Assembly: GCA_035295665.1 (NCBI GenBank)
Contig: DATGIQ010000449.1
Span: forward strand, 1 to 27,842
Origin: DATGIQ01 sp035295665
Lineage (GTDB): Bacteria > Planctomycetota > Planctomycetia > Gemmatales > Gemmataceae
Length of the DNA stretch: 27,842 bases
Direction of reading: 5' to 3'
Part shown: piece by piece, positions 16,075 through 23,693 of the stretch
How positions within the stretch are numbered: position 1 is the first letter of the stretch
How the letters are laid out: each line of letters begins with the position of its first letter
Notes under the pieces: model-generated
What the model was told of the DNA's origin: nothing
The model's input: only the letters and a program-made list of their open reading frames with translations
Database searches by the model: none
Position numbers and translations under genes: made by a program

Positions 16075-16299
16075 ATGACGTCGAAAACCATGAACTCTCC
16101 TTCCCTCTTCCAGAGCCAACGGTTAGGTTTTACCTTGGTCGAGATCTTGGTCGTCATCGCCATCATTACCGTGCTTATCGCCCTGCTCTTGCCCGCGTTC
16201 CAAAAAGTCCGTGAAGCAGCCAACCGGATGAGCTGTTCGAACAACCTCAAACAATACGAACCGCCGCCTAACCGACGTGTACAGCCGGGTCGTGCGTGA
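16075..16299 (+). pseudogene. truncated DUF1559-type prepilin
   Basis: The product is 74 residues containing the class III/type II pseudopilin cleavage and helix signature GFTLVEILVVIAIITVLIAL, followed by LPAFQKVREAANRMSCSNNL. This start is the trademark of the hugely expanded planctomycete DUF1559 family, whose members run to about 300 residues and continue with an 'IGLALHNYH'-like segment after CSNNLKQ. Here the similarity ends at CSNNLKQ and the frame reads 14 unrelated residues to a stop, so about three quarters of the gene is missing. ATG 16075 or ATG 16090 are both possible starts; neither has a strong ribosome site. Its end is 14 bp from the end of the convergent ABC operon, so the deletion may have happened when that operon arrived. 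Confidence 0.75.
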
Positions 16300-16313
16300 A
16301 GTGATCACATGAA

Positions 16314-18155
16314 TCAGCGATAGGCCGCCGCCTGGATGCCGTAGAGCTCCGCATAGGTCCCGCCTTTGGCCATGAGCTCGTCGTGGGTGCCGACCTCGGC
16401 CACGCGGGCGTGGTCCAGGACGACGATGAGATCCGCCATCCGCACCGTAGAAAAACGATGCGATACGAGGATCGTGATCTGTCCCTGATCCGGGACTGCG
16501 GCCGCGGCATTCGCCCGCCGGTGGTTACTAACGGCGGCATAGCGTTCAAATAAAGCGTGTTCGGTTTCGGCATCCAGCGCGGCCGTTGGTTCATCGAGCG
16601 CCAGCACGAGTGGCCGTTCGCGCATGAAGCCGCGGGCCAGCGCGAGTTTCTGCCATTGTCCGAAGGATACCTCGACCCCCCCAGGCCAGGTGCGACCGAG
16701 CTGAGTTTCCAAACCCGCGGTCAGACCGTCGACGACATCGCCCGCACCCGCGCGCTCCACAGCGATTACAACCGCAGACTCATCGTCCAGCCGTGCCACA
16801 TCCCCCAGGCCCACCGTCTGGCGGGCGCGGAATTCAAAGCGGAAGAAATCCTGAAACGCGCCAGCTAACCGGCTCCGCCATTCGTCGGTGACCATGCGGG
16901 CGAGGTCAACGTCATCGATCAAAATCCGGCCGGCGCTCGGTTCGTAGAGCTTGGCGAGCAATTTCACCAGGGTCGATTTGCCTGCCCCATTCTCGCCGAC
17001 AATGGCCACGACTGCGCCAGCCGGGAATTCCAGATTGACATCGTCGAGCACAAGGCGATCGGTTCCGGGATAAGTGAACGAGACGTGTTCGAAGCGGATC
17101 CCCCGGGTAAGGCTTGCGGGCACCGGCCGGTCGGCGGCGGCAACAAATGAGGCAGCGTAGTCCTCGAGCCAGGCCAGTCGCCGGGCACCATCCATCCAGA
17201 TGCCACGCAGAAAACCAATCTCGCCGACGGCCGCACCGACGTAGGCGGATAAGCGCGAGCCGGCCGCCAATACCAAGAGCACATCGCCCGCCGATGCACG
17301 GAGGCCCCAGGACACGAAGACCACAGCGCCAACGAAGGCCGCGCCGAAAATCGCCCAGGCCAGCGTGTGCCACCGTGCAGAACCCCACCGAGCGGCCGAT
17401 ACCGATCCGTACCAGCGTTCCCACGCCAGACGCCGCTCGGTGCTCAATCGCTGGCCAACGCCAGTTACCCGCACTTCTTTGCCCGGTGAGGCGGTCGTGG
17501 CGGTGGTGAACAAGTGCCGGGCGAGGCGGTGGAATGGAGCGGCCCGTTCGTGTGCGGCCCGCTCGACCGCCGGCCGCCAGGTCGAGATGAACACCGTGGG
17601 AAGCGCAAACACGGCCAAGAGCCCGAGCGCCGGGTGGATGGATATCAACAGCGCCACCGTCACCCCGAGGCGGAGGATCCAGCCACACGTGGAGAAAAGC
17701 GACATGTACAGGTGGTCGAGAACAAACACCTGATTGCGGAGCATGGACAGGCGGTCGAGGTATTCTGGGCGTTCCTGGTGAGCAATGGTGGCCACCGATG
17801 CCTGGAGCCGGGCGACGTGCGCCTCCAGCGCAATCGTCACCTTGTCCCGAAAGCGACGCTGGACCCGCGTGCTAAAGGTGCGCAAGAACCAGGTTGCGGC
17901 TGTGGACCCGCCCAGCGCGACCGCCGCCGTGCCCACCAGTACACGATTGCCCCCGAGGATGCCATCACTCAGGAGCTTGAACCACAAGGCGAGCAGCGCA
18001 TCGGGAAGTGCCGCCGCCAGGGCGAGGAAGAACGAAGCCAGAATCATGCCCGGTTCATGGCGATATCCCAACTTGCACAGCCGCCACATCGAAGACAACG
18101 CGGGCGGCAGCTCATCGTGTGCCGCCACGCGCGGTGGTTTAGGCGAGGAGATCAT
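16314..18155 (-). CDS. ABC transporter, membrane plus ATPase domains (second gene of pair)
   Basis: The product is 613 residues. An N-terminal membrane domain with about six helices (for example ASFFLALAAALPDALLAL, LGVTVALLISIHPALGLLAV, WAIFGAAFVGAVVFVSW) is followed by a nucleotide-binding domain: Walker A GENGAGKST with K393, Walker B VLALDEPT with E522, and switch histidine in SHRFSTVR. The signature is VSFGQ at 496-500 instead of LSGGQ, the sort of change seen in one half of heterodimeric exporters. It should pair with the product of the upstream gene. Substrate unknown. ATG at 18153-18155 is chosen because GAGGAGG lies 9 bases upstream and the gene then overlaps the first gene's end by 17 bp; longer starts further upstream lack this. 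Confidence 0.9.
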   Translation of the reverse strand: MISSPKPPRVAAHDELPPALSSMWRLCKLGYRHEPGMILASFFLALAAALPDALLALWFKLLSDGILGGNRVLVGTAAVALGGSTAATWFLRTFSTRVQRRFRDKVTIALEAHVARLQASVATIAHQERPEYLDRLSMLRNQVFVLDHLYMSLFSTCGWILRLGVTVALLISIHPALGLLAVFALPTVFISTWRPAVERAAHERAAPFHRLARHLFTTATTASPGKEVRVTGVGQRLSTERRLAWERWYGSVSAARWGSARWHTLAWAIFGAAFVGAVVFVSWGLRASAGDVLLVLAAGSRLSAYVGAAVGEIGFLRGIWMDGARRLAWLEDYAASFVAAADRPVPASLTRGIRFEHVSFTYPGTDRLVLDDVNLEFPAGAVVAIVGENGAGKSTLVKLLAKLYEPSAGRILIDDVDLARMVTDEWRSRLAGAFQDFFRFEFRARQTVGLGDVARLDDESAVVIAVERAGAGDVVDGLTAGLETQLGRTWPGGVEVSFGQWQKLALARGFMRERPLVLALDEPTAALDAETEHALFERYAAVSNHRRANAAAAVPDQGQITILVSHRFSTVRMADLIVVLDHARVAEVGTHDELMAKGGTYAELYGIQAAAYR

Positions 18156-19956
18156 AGGTCTTGCCCTCCTCATCTTCAGTGGCGGTGAAGCGGTGCGCTT
18201 GCAGATCAAACATGGTGCGGTAACGCCCCCCTTTGGCCATCAACTCCTCATGGGTGCCGAACTCAATCACCTTGCCCTGTTCCAGCACGCAGATTCGGTC
18301 CGCATGCCGCACCGTGGAAAATCGGTGGGAGATGAGAATGGTGGTACAGTGACGGCTGGCAGCCAGGACGCGGTCGAAGATCTCCGCCTCTCCCCGAACA
18401 TCCAGCTGGGCGGTCGGCTCATCGAGCAAGACCACGCCGGCGCCGAGCTGAATCGCGCACAAGGCGCGGGCCAGGGCGATGCGCTGCCACTGCCCCCCCG
18501 AAAGATCCGTTCCCCCTTCATAGCCGCGCGCCAGCACAGTGTCGAGCTTGGCCAATTCGGCCGCGCCCGCCGAGCCGAGCGCTGTCTGGATCACGGCATC
18601 CGGCGCCCCTGCGGGGGCGACATTGTCGCGGAGCGGTAGCTCGAAGCGGATAAAATCCTGGAACACCGCGGCCAGGCGGGACCGCCAGGAGCTGAGGTCG
18701 AACTCACGCAGGTTGACTCCATCGATTTCGATAGCGCCGACTTGGGGGTCGTACAATCGGCACAGTAATTTGGCCAACGTGCTCTTGCCAGCCCCGTTCT
18801 GCCCCACAATCGCCAAGGACGAGCCCGCAGGGATCGTCAGATCAAAACCATCGAGGATGGGCGGGCCGCCGGGGTAGGCAAAGGTTAAATCGCGGAAGCG
18901 AATCATGCCCGCCGGCAGGCCGCTGGCGGGGCGCTGGCCAGAGGGCAATGCTCCCGCGGAACCCATGACCGGCTCCAGGCGAAGCACCGCAGCAACCGGC
19001 GCCGCCGCCCCATCGAGGGCCCAATTGAGCCCGCCGAAGGCGATCATCGACGTCCCCACGGCACTCTGGGCAAACATCACCATTTCGCCAAGATTGAGAC
19101 TGCCGTTGGCCGCAGCCTGGGCGAGTGACCAGAATATGACGACATTGGCACCGATCACCAGGAGCATGCTCCACAGCATCGGACGCTGGCGCAGCCGGGT
19201 CGCTTCATATTGGAGGGCATGGAGGCGTGTCCGGCGACTGATGAAGCGGTCCAGGGTCCACTCCACCAGTCCAAACAACCGCAACTCTTTGCTGGCCGGC
19301 GGGTCCACGGCCAGCCGATAGGCGTATTCCGCATCACGTTGGGCGTTACGCACCTCGTCGGTGTTGCGGTCGCGCCAGATCGAGCTTTCACGCAGCAGCC
19401 AATGGGTTGCCAGCCAAGCTCCAGCGAGCAGGAGCGGCGCCCACCATGCATATGCAGCCAGCACGGCGGCGGACGCCAAGCCCCCAATCATCTCCACCAA
19501 TCCACCCGCGATGAAATCCATCGAGATGAACAACGGCGGCCCGGTTAAACCCAGGTCGAAATCACGGGCGACCGTGAGGTCGTGGGTGAGCTTCGGATCC
19601 TCCAAATGGCCCATCCCCGGCGGACGGACGCACGCTTCCGTCAGTCGGTCGTACAGCCAGGCGGCCGTGCGATCGCCCAGGTTGGCGCCAACGGCATGGT
19701 GGATCGGGCTGAGGATTTGAAAGAGGACGAAGACGATGCCGACCAGAAAGAGACCGTCGGCCAAGCCTTCGCCGTGCTGGGCGGCGGCAATGAGTACGCC
19801 CATTGCGATGGCAAAGATTGCCGGCAGTACGCCCCGTAGCACGAGAAGGATCCACCACACGATGGCCAGCGTGCGGTCCGCCTTCGGTAGCACCGCGAAA
19901 AACTTCCATTCATTCCGGGCCCGCAACCGTTCTAACACGTAGGCACCCTTGGTCAT
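18139..19956 (-). CDS. ABC transporter, membrane plus ATPase domains (first gene of pair)
   Basis: The product is about 605 residues from ATG 19956. Six membrane helices (for example IVWWILLVLRGVLPAIFAIA, LFLVGIVFVLFQIL, SAAVLAAYAWWAPLLLAGAW) precede a full ATPase domain: Walker A GQNGAGKST with K391, a canonical signature LSGGQ at 485-489 followed by WQRIALARAL, Walker B VVLLDEPT with E513, and SHRFSTVRH. With the downstream gene it should form a heterodimeric exporter of the MsbA/lipid-peptide type. Nothing nearby (no peptide precursor, no biosynthetic enzyme) tells what is exported. The start is uncertain: ATG 20007 and TTG 20043 are also in frame and none has a clear ribosome site. The membrane domain is intact with any of them. 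Confidence 0.88.
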   Translation of the reverse strand: MTKGAYVLERLRARNEWKFFAVLPKADRTLAIVWWILLVLRGVLPAIFAIAMGVLIAAAQHGEGLADGLFLVGIVFVLFQILSPIHHAVGANLGDRTAAWLYDRLTEACVRPPGMGHLEDPKLTHDLTVARDFDLGLTGPPLFISMDFIAGGLVEMIGGLASAAVLAAYAWWAPLLLAGAWLATHWLLRESSIWRDRNTDEVRNAQRDAEYAYRLAVDPPASKELRLFGLVEWTLDRFISRRTRLHALQYEATRLRQRPMLWSMLLVIGANVVIFWSLAQAAANGSLNLGEMVMFAQSAVGTSMIAFGGLNWALDGAAAPVAAVLRLEPVMGSAGALPSGQRPASGLPAGMIRFRDLTFAYPGGPPILDGFDLTIPAGSSLAIVGQNGAGKSTLAKLLCRLYDPQVGAIEIDGVNLREFDLSSWRSRLAAVFQDFIRFELPLRDNVAPAGAPDAVIQTALGSAGAAELAKLDTVLARGYEGGTDLSGGQWQRIALARALCAIQLGAGVVLLDEPTAQLDVRGEAEIFDRVLAASRHCTTILISHRFSTVRHADRICVLEQGKVIEFGTHEELMAKGGRYRTMFDLQAHRFTATEDEEGKTYDLLA

Positions 19957-20043
19957 GAAGATCGCGTGAAGGCTGATGTCCCGTCCACGACTGGACAGAT
20001 TATCCATAATCGGAGTCGGGCAATGTTGCAAGCTTGGTTGCAA

Positions 20044-20388
20044 GAGAGTACACGTGAGGACTTGTATTTGGGCGTTTGGGCAAGGAGGAAAAGGACTTGG
20101 GAAACTATCGGCATCACTTTGTGCGATTCGCTAGCCGACAAGCCTCGAGCACAAGCGAAGAATGCTGCGGTCCTTCACTCGCGCTTCAGGCTAGTTGGCC
20201 GCAGGATCCTTGCCGTCCACTTCTCCATGGTCCGGTTGGTTGTGTCGGTTTCGCGGCGGTGCGCAGAACCGCGCGGGGGCGCCTCCGCACGCGGTTCTGC
20301 GCACCGCCGCGAAACACAAACGGACACATTCAGCCGGACTGGGTATGAGATCTGGCGAAGCCGGTTGACGATCAGCCAGAGCTTCTCG
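20044..20388. other. spacer between topoisomerase gene and ABC operon
   Basis: This 345-bp stretch contains palindromic repeat copy 2 and otherwise no gene. The promoter of the minus-strand ABC operon should lie at about 20000-20230, but no clear -35/-10 pair stands out. Apparent open frames here are the arginine-rich shadows of the palindrome. Confidence 0.5.
20231..20338. repeat. 108-bp palindromic dispersed repeat, copy 2 (MITE/REP-like)
   Basis: This copy has the same ends as copy 1 (TCCGGTTGGTTGTGTC on the left, GACACATTCAGCCGGA on the right, an imperfect inverted pair). Its inner arms at 20249-20273 and 20290-20314 are exact 25-bp reverse complements enclosing a 16-base GC-rich loop. 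It lies between two minus-strand genes, downstream of the topoisomerase gene and upstream of the ABC operon. Perfect arms suggest this copy is younger or under structural selection. It carries no gene and would need a transposase acting in trans. Confidence 0.85.
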
Positions 20389-21468
20389 TCACGCCTTCTC
20401 ACGGGCCAAGCGGTGCTGAAGGAACCGCAGGACCGCAGCCTCTTCCCGGCTCAGATGCCGCCGTGCTCCGAGTGGCTTTCGCCGGTTTTGCGGTGGAAGC
20501 GCGTCAAGCAATGTACCGTCCAAATAGGCGGCGAGTACCACGGGGTGAATGTAACATTTGCGGCAGACGGCCGGGGTGTTGCCGAGTCGTTTGGCGACCA
20601 TCGCAATGGCCTGTACCAGATTGCGCTTGGCCTGGGCTTTGGTTTCGAACCTTCCGCGCTCCCGCAAGGCACAGGCAGCCAGCACGGTGCCTGCCCAGGT
20701 GCGGAAATCCTTGGCTGTGAATTCCTGCCCGGCCACCTCACGCACATACTCATTCACATCCGTTGAGGTCACGTCATGGACGTTGTTGTCCTCATCCACA
20801 TACTGAAACAACTCCGCGCCGGGCAAGTCTCGGCAGCGGCGGACGATATCGGCGAGGCGGCGGTCGTTCAGGTCGACAGTGTGCTTGGTGCCGCTTTTAC
20901 CACGGAACACGAATCGGCACGTTGAGCTATTGACCCGCACGTGGTCATCGCGCAGCGTCGTCAGTCCAAAGGACCCGTTCTGACGCACGTATTCCTCATT
21001 GCCGACACGGATGAGCGTTGTTTCCAGCAGACGGACGACGGTGGCGAGCACTTTTGCCCGCGGCAGCCCCCGGAGAGCCAGGTCATTTTCGATGCGCTGA
21101 CGGATGCGCGGCAATCCCTGGCCGAAGGCAATCATTCGTCCATACTTGGTCTCGTCACGCACCCGCCGCCAGGAGGGATGATAACGGAATTGTTTACGCC
21201 CCCTCCGGTCGCGGCCGGTCGCCTGGAGATGTCCATTGGCCCGCGAACAGATCCAGACCCCGGACCAAGCGGGCGGAATCGCTAGCCTCCGGATCCGACG
21301 CAGCGTTTCCGGGTCGCGAACGGGCCTGGCATTTACACCCAGATAACGGAATCCCCTGCCACATCGAACCCGACGGATGCCGGGATTGGCGTCGGTTGTG
21401 TACCGGAGCCCGGCCGCGCGTGCCGATCCAGCGGGCTGCAGGGGCAGTCTTTCGCGCTTTCTCGCCAT
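20389..21468 (-). CDS. DNA topoisomerase IB, poxvirus-like
   Basis: The product is 359 residues. Type IB topoisomerases relax supercoils through a 3'-phosphotyrosine intermediate. Visible marks are an N-terminal part with GIRRVRCGRGFRYLG and LAIPPAWSGVWICSRANGHL, and a catalytic domain with R154 (TLIRVGNEEY), GLTTLRDDHV, K191 region (FRGKSGTKH), R256 (FTAKDFRTWAGT) and the nucleophile Y306 in CRKCYIHP. The usual second active-site histidine position appears as W258, matching the bacterial subgroup with FRTWAGT. Length agrees with bacterial members (about 330-370). ATG 21466-21468 is preceded by GGAAGAA. These genes are patchily distributed in bacteria and usually stand alone, as here; the next minus-strand gene (21595-21813) is upstream. 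Confidence 0.92.
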   Translation of the reverse strand: MARKRERLPLQPAGSARAAGLRYTTDANPGIRRVRCGRGFRYLGVNARPVRDPETLRRIRRLAIPPAWSGVWICSRANGHLQATGRDRRGRKQFRYHPSWRRVRDETKYGRMIAFGQGLPRIRQRIENDLALRGLPRAKVLATVVRLLETTLIRVGNEEYVRQNGSFGLTTLRDDHVRVNSSTCRFVFRGKSGTKHTVDLNDRRLADIVRRCRDLPGAELFQYVDEDNNVHDVTSTDVNEYVREVAGQEFTAKDFRTWAGTVLAACALRERGRFETKAQAKRNLVQAIAMVAKRLGNTPAVCRKCYIHPVVLAAYLDGTLLDALPPQNRRKPLGARRHLSREEAAVLRFLQHRLAREKA

Positions 21469-21594
21469 ACAATTCTTCCAGACGCAAGTTTGGTGCCGGA
21501 AGCGCCGCGGGCGCCAAGCTGCCGCGTGGGGAGATGGAACGTGGAGGAACCCTGAATTGGCGGCTCCGCGCGATCGAATCCGCGCTCGGTTTCT

Positions 21595-21813
21595 TCAACT
21601 GCTCTTCCGCCATTCGTACCGGCCGACCTTGCCTTCGTGACTGCCTTGACCGAGCTCCAGGGCAATCGCTCGAGCTTCGTCAAGTGAGAGGATGTTCCGT
21701 GGGACCGTGGCGAAATCGTCTTCGTGCTGCACCGGGAGTGTGTAGAAATCGACGCGGCCGACCTGCATCGTCAGCCGCCCGATTTCCGTGATCAATAGTT
21801 CGACGCTGATCAT
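21595..21813 (-). CDS. small hypothetical protein, 72 aa
   Basis: I do not recognise the family. From ATG 21811-21813 the product starts MISVELLITEIGRLTMQVGR and ends in SHEGKVGRYEWRKSS. It is acidic to neutral, with a beta-like first half (VDFYTLPV) and a helix (LSLDEARAIALELGQG), so it has a realistic composition. GAGGGGG lies about 7 bases upstream of the ATG, which decides the start over a longer frame reaching 21870. It lies 126 bp upstream of the topoisomerase gene on the same strand and could be co-transcribed with it. Confidence 0.5.
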   Translation of the reverse strand: MISVELLITEIGRLTMQVGRVDFYTLPVQHEDDFATVPRNILSLDEARAIALELGQGSHEGKVGRYEWRKSS

Positions 21814-22105
21814 CCCAAGCCCCCTCGATTTGGAATCACGGCAGAGCGAGTTTTCTACCGGCGAGTTCATCGGGCGGGTCGTTCGTCGTCAGTCCCTCTA
21901 TTAAGTAAGTGCGAAATGGACCCCGAAAACTGACACGGCCGAGGAAAAAAATGTGTTCCGCGGCCCGGCCCGGGCCTGATTCTTGGGCCATGCCGGGTTC
22001 TTGGAAGGCAATTTTGCCGTGATTTTCCTTGCAAGCGGAATTGTTTGGCCTTAGGATGCCCTATTGGTGGATTTCATGCAAAGAAGCTTGATTGGAGAGC
22101 CCAGC
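21814..22105. other. 292-bp divergent spacer
   Basis: The spacer lies between the minus-strand small gene and the plus-strand surface protein, so it should carry promoters for both directions; none can be assigned with confidence. At 21917-21938 is a stretch reading TGGACCCCGAAAACTGACAC and two further G bases that resembles the terminal inverted repeat of IS3-family elements; no transposase is present. GGAGAG at 22094-22099 is the ribosome site for the next gene. Confidence 0.4.
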
Positions 22106-23515
22106 ATGCCTTGGAAGTTCATCCTGAGATCTTCGCAGCCGCCCAGGGCGCGGAAAGAGTCCCAGAAAACTGTTTACCGGCCGAAGCTCGAAGAACTCGA
22201 AAACCGTCAGCTCCTGGCCGTTACCACCTCGGTATTTGCGATCGATCCAAGCTCCAGCCAAATCACGCTATCGGGGGACATTGGCGGGAACACGGTTCTG
22301 CCCCAAGGAAGCGGCTCGCTCACAACCTCGTACACCGGCTCCGTTGTTGCCGATTGGGATTTGGCCGGTCAAACGATCCAATTTGATTCGGCTGGCACGG
22401 CCTTGAACGCATTGAACTCGGGCAACTGGCAGCCCATGCCCGGCGGCGTCTCCGGAACCGCTCCTGCCGATTACGGTGGGCAGGTTTCCATTGTCATTTT
22501 CCCGGCCTACATTGCCCTTCGAAATCTCGTCGTTGGTGGCTTCACGAATTCCCCCTTGGCTCTGTCGGGTGCGGGAGCGGGATCGTACAACTTTTCCTCC
22601 ACCCAGACCCTGCAAGTGCTTTCCGGCACGGCCGATTACGCCAGCATCCTGGGAGCCGGCACGACGGACCTGGCGGGACTCTTTAATGGCAACCAATCCC
22701 AGGTTCCAGGCACGTTGACGGACCTGGGCAATGGCTCCTACACTCTTACCGAGCCGATCAACTTCACCGTTCAAAAGCTTGTCGACGGGTTCCTGACCAC
22801 CTTACACGTGAACGGCCAGATCATCGCCAATGCGGCGCTTCCCGTTGTCAACCTTACCGATGGCACTGGCTCCAGCTTCGATTATGCAACCAGTGCCGTA
22901 GGTGGCGGCGGATCCGTCGCCGTCGAAGACCCGGCCGCAACGGTGACGGGCACTCCGGTTGGAAACCTCACATCGATGATCGTGACGTTGCTCAATCATC
23001 CCGACGATACCGCGGAATTTCTCAACGTCGGCTACGACTTCACGAACAGCGGCCTGGCCGTGACAGGTTATGATCCGACAACGGGACAGCTGGTCATCAC
23101 CGGCAGCGCCGATCCGTCGGTGTACCAGGCTATTTTGCGGACGATCTCCTACGAGGACGATTCCCTGACGCCCGACACTTCCGACCGTATGATTCAGTTT
23201 GTTGTCGGCGACGGCGTTAACACCAGTGTTGTTCGCACGACTACAGTGAGCGTCAGCGCACCCGCCAGTCCCGCTCCGCCGCCGGGGGTAATGGGCACGA
23301 AGCCGGTTCTTTCGAACCCGATTGCTCTGGAAGGATCGGCCGTCCTGGCGACCCCCATCCCTCTCTTCCCAGGGGAACAGAGATTTGTCAGGAACTCCGC
23401 CAGTAGCTCTGAGAGCATGGGCCGGCATCGCTCGGAACCAGAACCCAACGTTCCGGCCGATCGCCTGTCGCTTGCTGAGCCTCTGGCCGGCGACCTGGGC
23501 GGCTTCTTGGCCTAG
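22106..23515 (+). CDS. extracellular repeat-type surface protein with planctomycete N-terminal motif
   Basis: The product is 469 residues. It starts with a basic stretch and the motif YRPKLEELENRQLLAVTT, the 'LExLExRxLLA' signature found at the N-termini of many planctomycete exported giant proteins and thought to be part of an export signal. The body is rich in Gly, Ser, Thr, Val and Asp with no Cys, typical of extracellular beta structure. Residues about 285-395 contain a repeat unit known from large adhesins and type I secreted proteins (LVITGSADPSVYQAILRTIS, then YEDDSLTPDTSDRMIQFVVG). The end is Pro/Ser/Glu-rich. A role in surface attachment or cell envelope is an inference. ATG 22106 has GGAGAG 6 bases upstream; ATG 22076 with GGTGG is an alternative that adds 10 residues. 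Confidence 0.75.
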   Translation: MPWKFILRSSQPPRARKESQKTVYRPKLEELENRQLLAVTTSVFAIDPSSSQITLSGDIGGNTVLPQGSGSLTTSYTGSVVADWDLAGQTIQFDSAGTALNALNSGNWQPMPGGVSGTAPADYGGQVSIVIFPAYIALRNLVVGGFTNSPLALSGAGAGSYNFSSTQTLQVLSGTADYASILGAGTTDLAGLFNGNQSQVPGTLTDLGNGSYTLTEPINFTVQKLVDGFLTTLHVNGQIIANAALPVVNLTDGTGSSFDYATSAVGGGGSVAVEDPAATVTGTPVGNLTSMIVTLLNHPDDTAEFLNVGYDFTNSGLAVTGYDPTTGQLVITGSADPSVYQAILRTISYEDDSLTPDTSDRMIQFVVGDGVNTSVVRTTTVSVSAPASPAPPPGVMGTKPVLSNPIALEGSAVLATPIPLFPGEQRFVRNSASSSESMGRHRSEPEPNVPADRLSLAEPLAGDLGGFLA

Positions 23516-23541
23516 TCAGGGCGGTTGGTTCTCCGGCACGG

Positions 23542-23579
23542 AATCGGGCAAACGTGTGCCTTGCAAGCACGGCCCGATT
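23542..23579 (+). terminator. hairpin after the surface protein gene
   Basis: AATCGGGC at 23542-23549 pairs exactly with GCCCGATT at 23572-23579, and CGTG/CACG with TGC/GCA continue the stem inside. It begins 26 bp after the stop codon. Only a short T-run (TTT) follows, so termination strength is uncertain. Confidence 0.45.
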
Positions 23580-23693
23580 TCCGACGGCACCCATTCAGTT
23601 GGCAGACAGCAAATGTAATAGCCTTTCGTTAACAGCGAATTTCGTAGCACTGCTGCTTGGTTGATCACCGCTATCTTTTGGAAGGATGTGCCC

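Noticed and set aside
16557..19948. Several plus-strand frames opposite the ABC transporter pair
   Set aside because: They are shadows; the minus strand has complete ATPase motifs in both genes and a coupled start.
19966..20766. Plus-strand frame across repeat copy 2 into the topoisomerase gene
   Set aside because: It is a by-product of the palindrome and of the antisense strand of topoisomerase IB, with no protein-like signature.
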